Shown: in pieces, positions 63,101-64,000 of the stretch
Layout: every line of letters starts with the position of its first letter
How positions within the stretch are numbered: position 1 is the first letter of the stretch
NCBI GenBank assembly: GCA_013399695.1
Contig: VXAU01002073.1
Location: 129,050 to 193,049 of the forward strand
Origin: Formicarius rufipectus
Lineage: Eukaryota > Chordata > Aves > Passeriformes > Formicariidae
Direction: 5' to 3'
Length of the DNA: 64,000 nucleotides
Made by a program: the position numbers and the translations under genes
The notes under the pieces: model-generated
The model's database searches: none
Seen by the model: only the letters and a program-made list of their open reading frames with translations
Told to the model about the DNA's origin: nothing

Positions 63101-64000
63101 TGTGGGTGAAGAGTGCTACAGAAGATGTACAATCAATTTAGATTCTGTGATTCTTCTGTTTATTGTTCCTCCTGCTATTATGTCGGCTGCTCTGCAATCA
63201 CAGAAGTGAATCACATCTGTCAGTGCAAGAGAAGTCTGAGCAATCTTCTTGAAGCTTCTGCCTACGGCATTGCTTAACAGTTGTTTATGTATTTATACAT
63301 ACAATACCAAGATTAAAATTAGATTTTTGTCCTTTTCATATATTTCCTATTGCATGATTATTTTACTGTAACTACTTTCTCTCCCAGTCTATCAGCTTAG
63401 ATTGTGAGGTGTTAGAGCAATCAGTTCTAGAAACCAGAAGTTTGCACTGTTTCTGCTAATAATGTATTTGTTTCTGTAAATGAGAAAATTAACATTTCAG
63501 TATGAAATCTGCTCTTTGACAAAGCCTGCTATCTGTTCTCTTGGTGATTTGTGTAGTCTGGGATCATTGATGCAGATTAAGTACAATTTTTGGAGAAGCC
63601 AGATGCAGATATATAGCCTTCCACAAATGAAGAAACACTTCACTACAAATGTTTAACATGAGACTGCCTTGTTCTTAGTCAGTTTTGCACATTAGTATTT
63701 GAATTTTGATATTTCACCCACTTAATTTTTTTTTTCTCTTTTAAACTGTGGGTGACACCAAATAAATACTTAATTGGGAATAATCACATTCTTGATAATA
63801 GGCTGTTGTCAAGACTTTCTAGTTTCTGGTAACTTATATCTCAATGTTTTCAGGTTTACATTAAAGCCTGTAAATAAAATCAGCAAAACAGGTGTCTGGC
63901 CTTGTTTAACCAAGAGTAGTTTGAGGTATCTATCACTGATTATTTTACACTATGCTTGATTTCCTACATTTAAATATTTTGGTTTTATATAAATATTTAG
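60199..64000. other. AT-rich noncoding stretch to the window end
   Basis: No repeat family or exon was recognised. A TATAAAAG motif at 60509-60516 lies in a somewhat distinct block (60470-60700) that could be an old LTR, but no borders are visible. A short G run (CTGGGGCGGGGGGAAAAG) at 62471-62488 is the only GC-rich oddity. Confidence 0.45.

Noticed and set aside
1..64000. CRISPR array, phage, plasmid or operon-type system
   Set aside because: No regularly spaced repeats or dense coding; gene density and repeats are those of a bird chromosome.

Overview
The window is AT-rich vertebrate nuclear DNA, almost certainly from a bird. The evidence is the set of interspersed repeats: CR1 LINE 3' ends that finish in the short ATTCTATGA-type repeat, avian ERVL- and ERVK-like LTRs bounded by 5- or 6-bp target duplications, and one very old CR1 copy of a kind shared by birds, crocodiles and turtles. 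I see no bacterial, phage, CRISPR or operon structure. Family names come from memory of repeat consensus sequences, not from a search, and the species cannot be fixed.

Gene content is very low. The best coding candidate is a minus-strand terminal exon at 1913-2197: 94 codons open from a good splice acceptor to a stop, with a presumed 3' UTR running left towards the window edge. A weaker plus-strand exon candidate lies at 37800-38047. I could not name either gene. The rest looks intronic or intergenic. Most other long open frames lie inside repeats or look like chance.

Layout: 1-2.2 kb, exon candidate and its presumed 3' UTR, with a 44-base gap. 7.07-8.76 kb, endogenous-retrovirus debris: a 3' LTR end, a possible second LTR, then an LTR still followed by its primer-binding site. 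18.5-18.8 kb, a 300-base gap. 19.17-19.70 kb, a solo LTR with a perfect 5-bp target duplication. 26.0-26.9 kb, two CR1 pieces. 36.19-36.60 kb, a GC-rich, SINE-like retroposon with a 10-bp target duplication. 42.5 kb, a CR1 tail. 44.2-45.5 kb, an old minus-strand LTR split by a younger LTR that has a perfect 6-bp duplication. 48.8 kb, a CR1 tail. 51.3 kb, a pure 50-bp GA microsatellite. 54.1-55.0 kb, the ancient CR1. 56.8-57.4 kb, a longer CR1. 58.1-58.5 kb, a second copy of the GC-rich retroposon. 59.76-60.19 kb, a solo LTR of the same family as the one at 8.3 kb.

The item most worth following is the GC-rich retroposon. It is about 415 bp long, present twice at roughly 94-95% identity (counted by eye), carries internal RNA polymerase III A and B boxes of a Ser/Leu-tRNA type, and is flanked by target duplications. 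I do not recognise it as a named avian family, and its promoter lies in the middle of the unit rather than at its 5' end.
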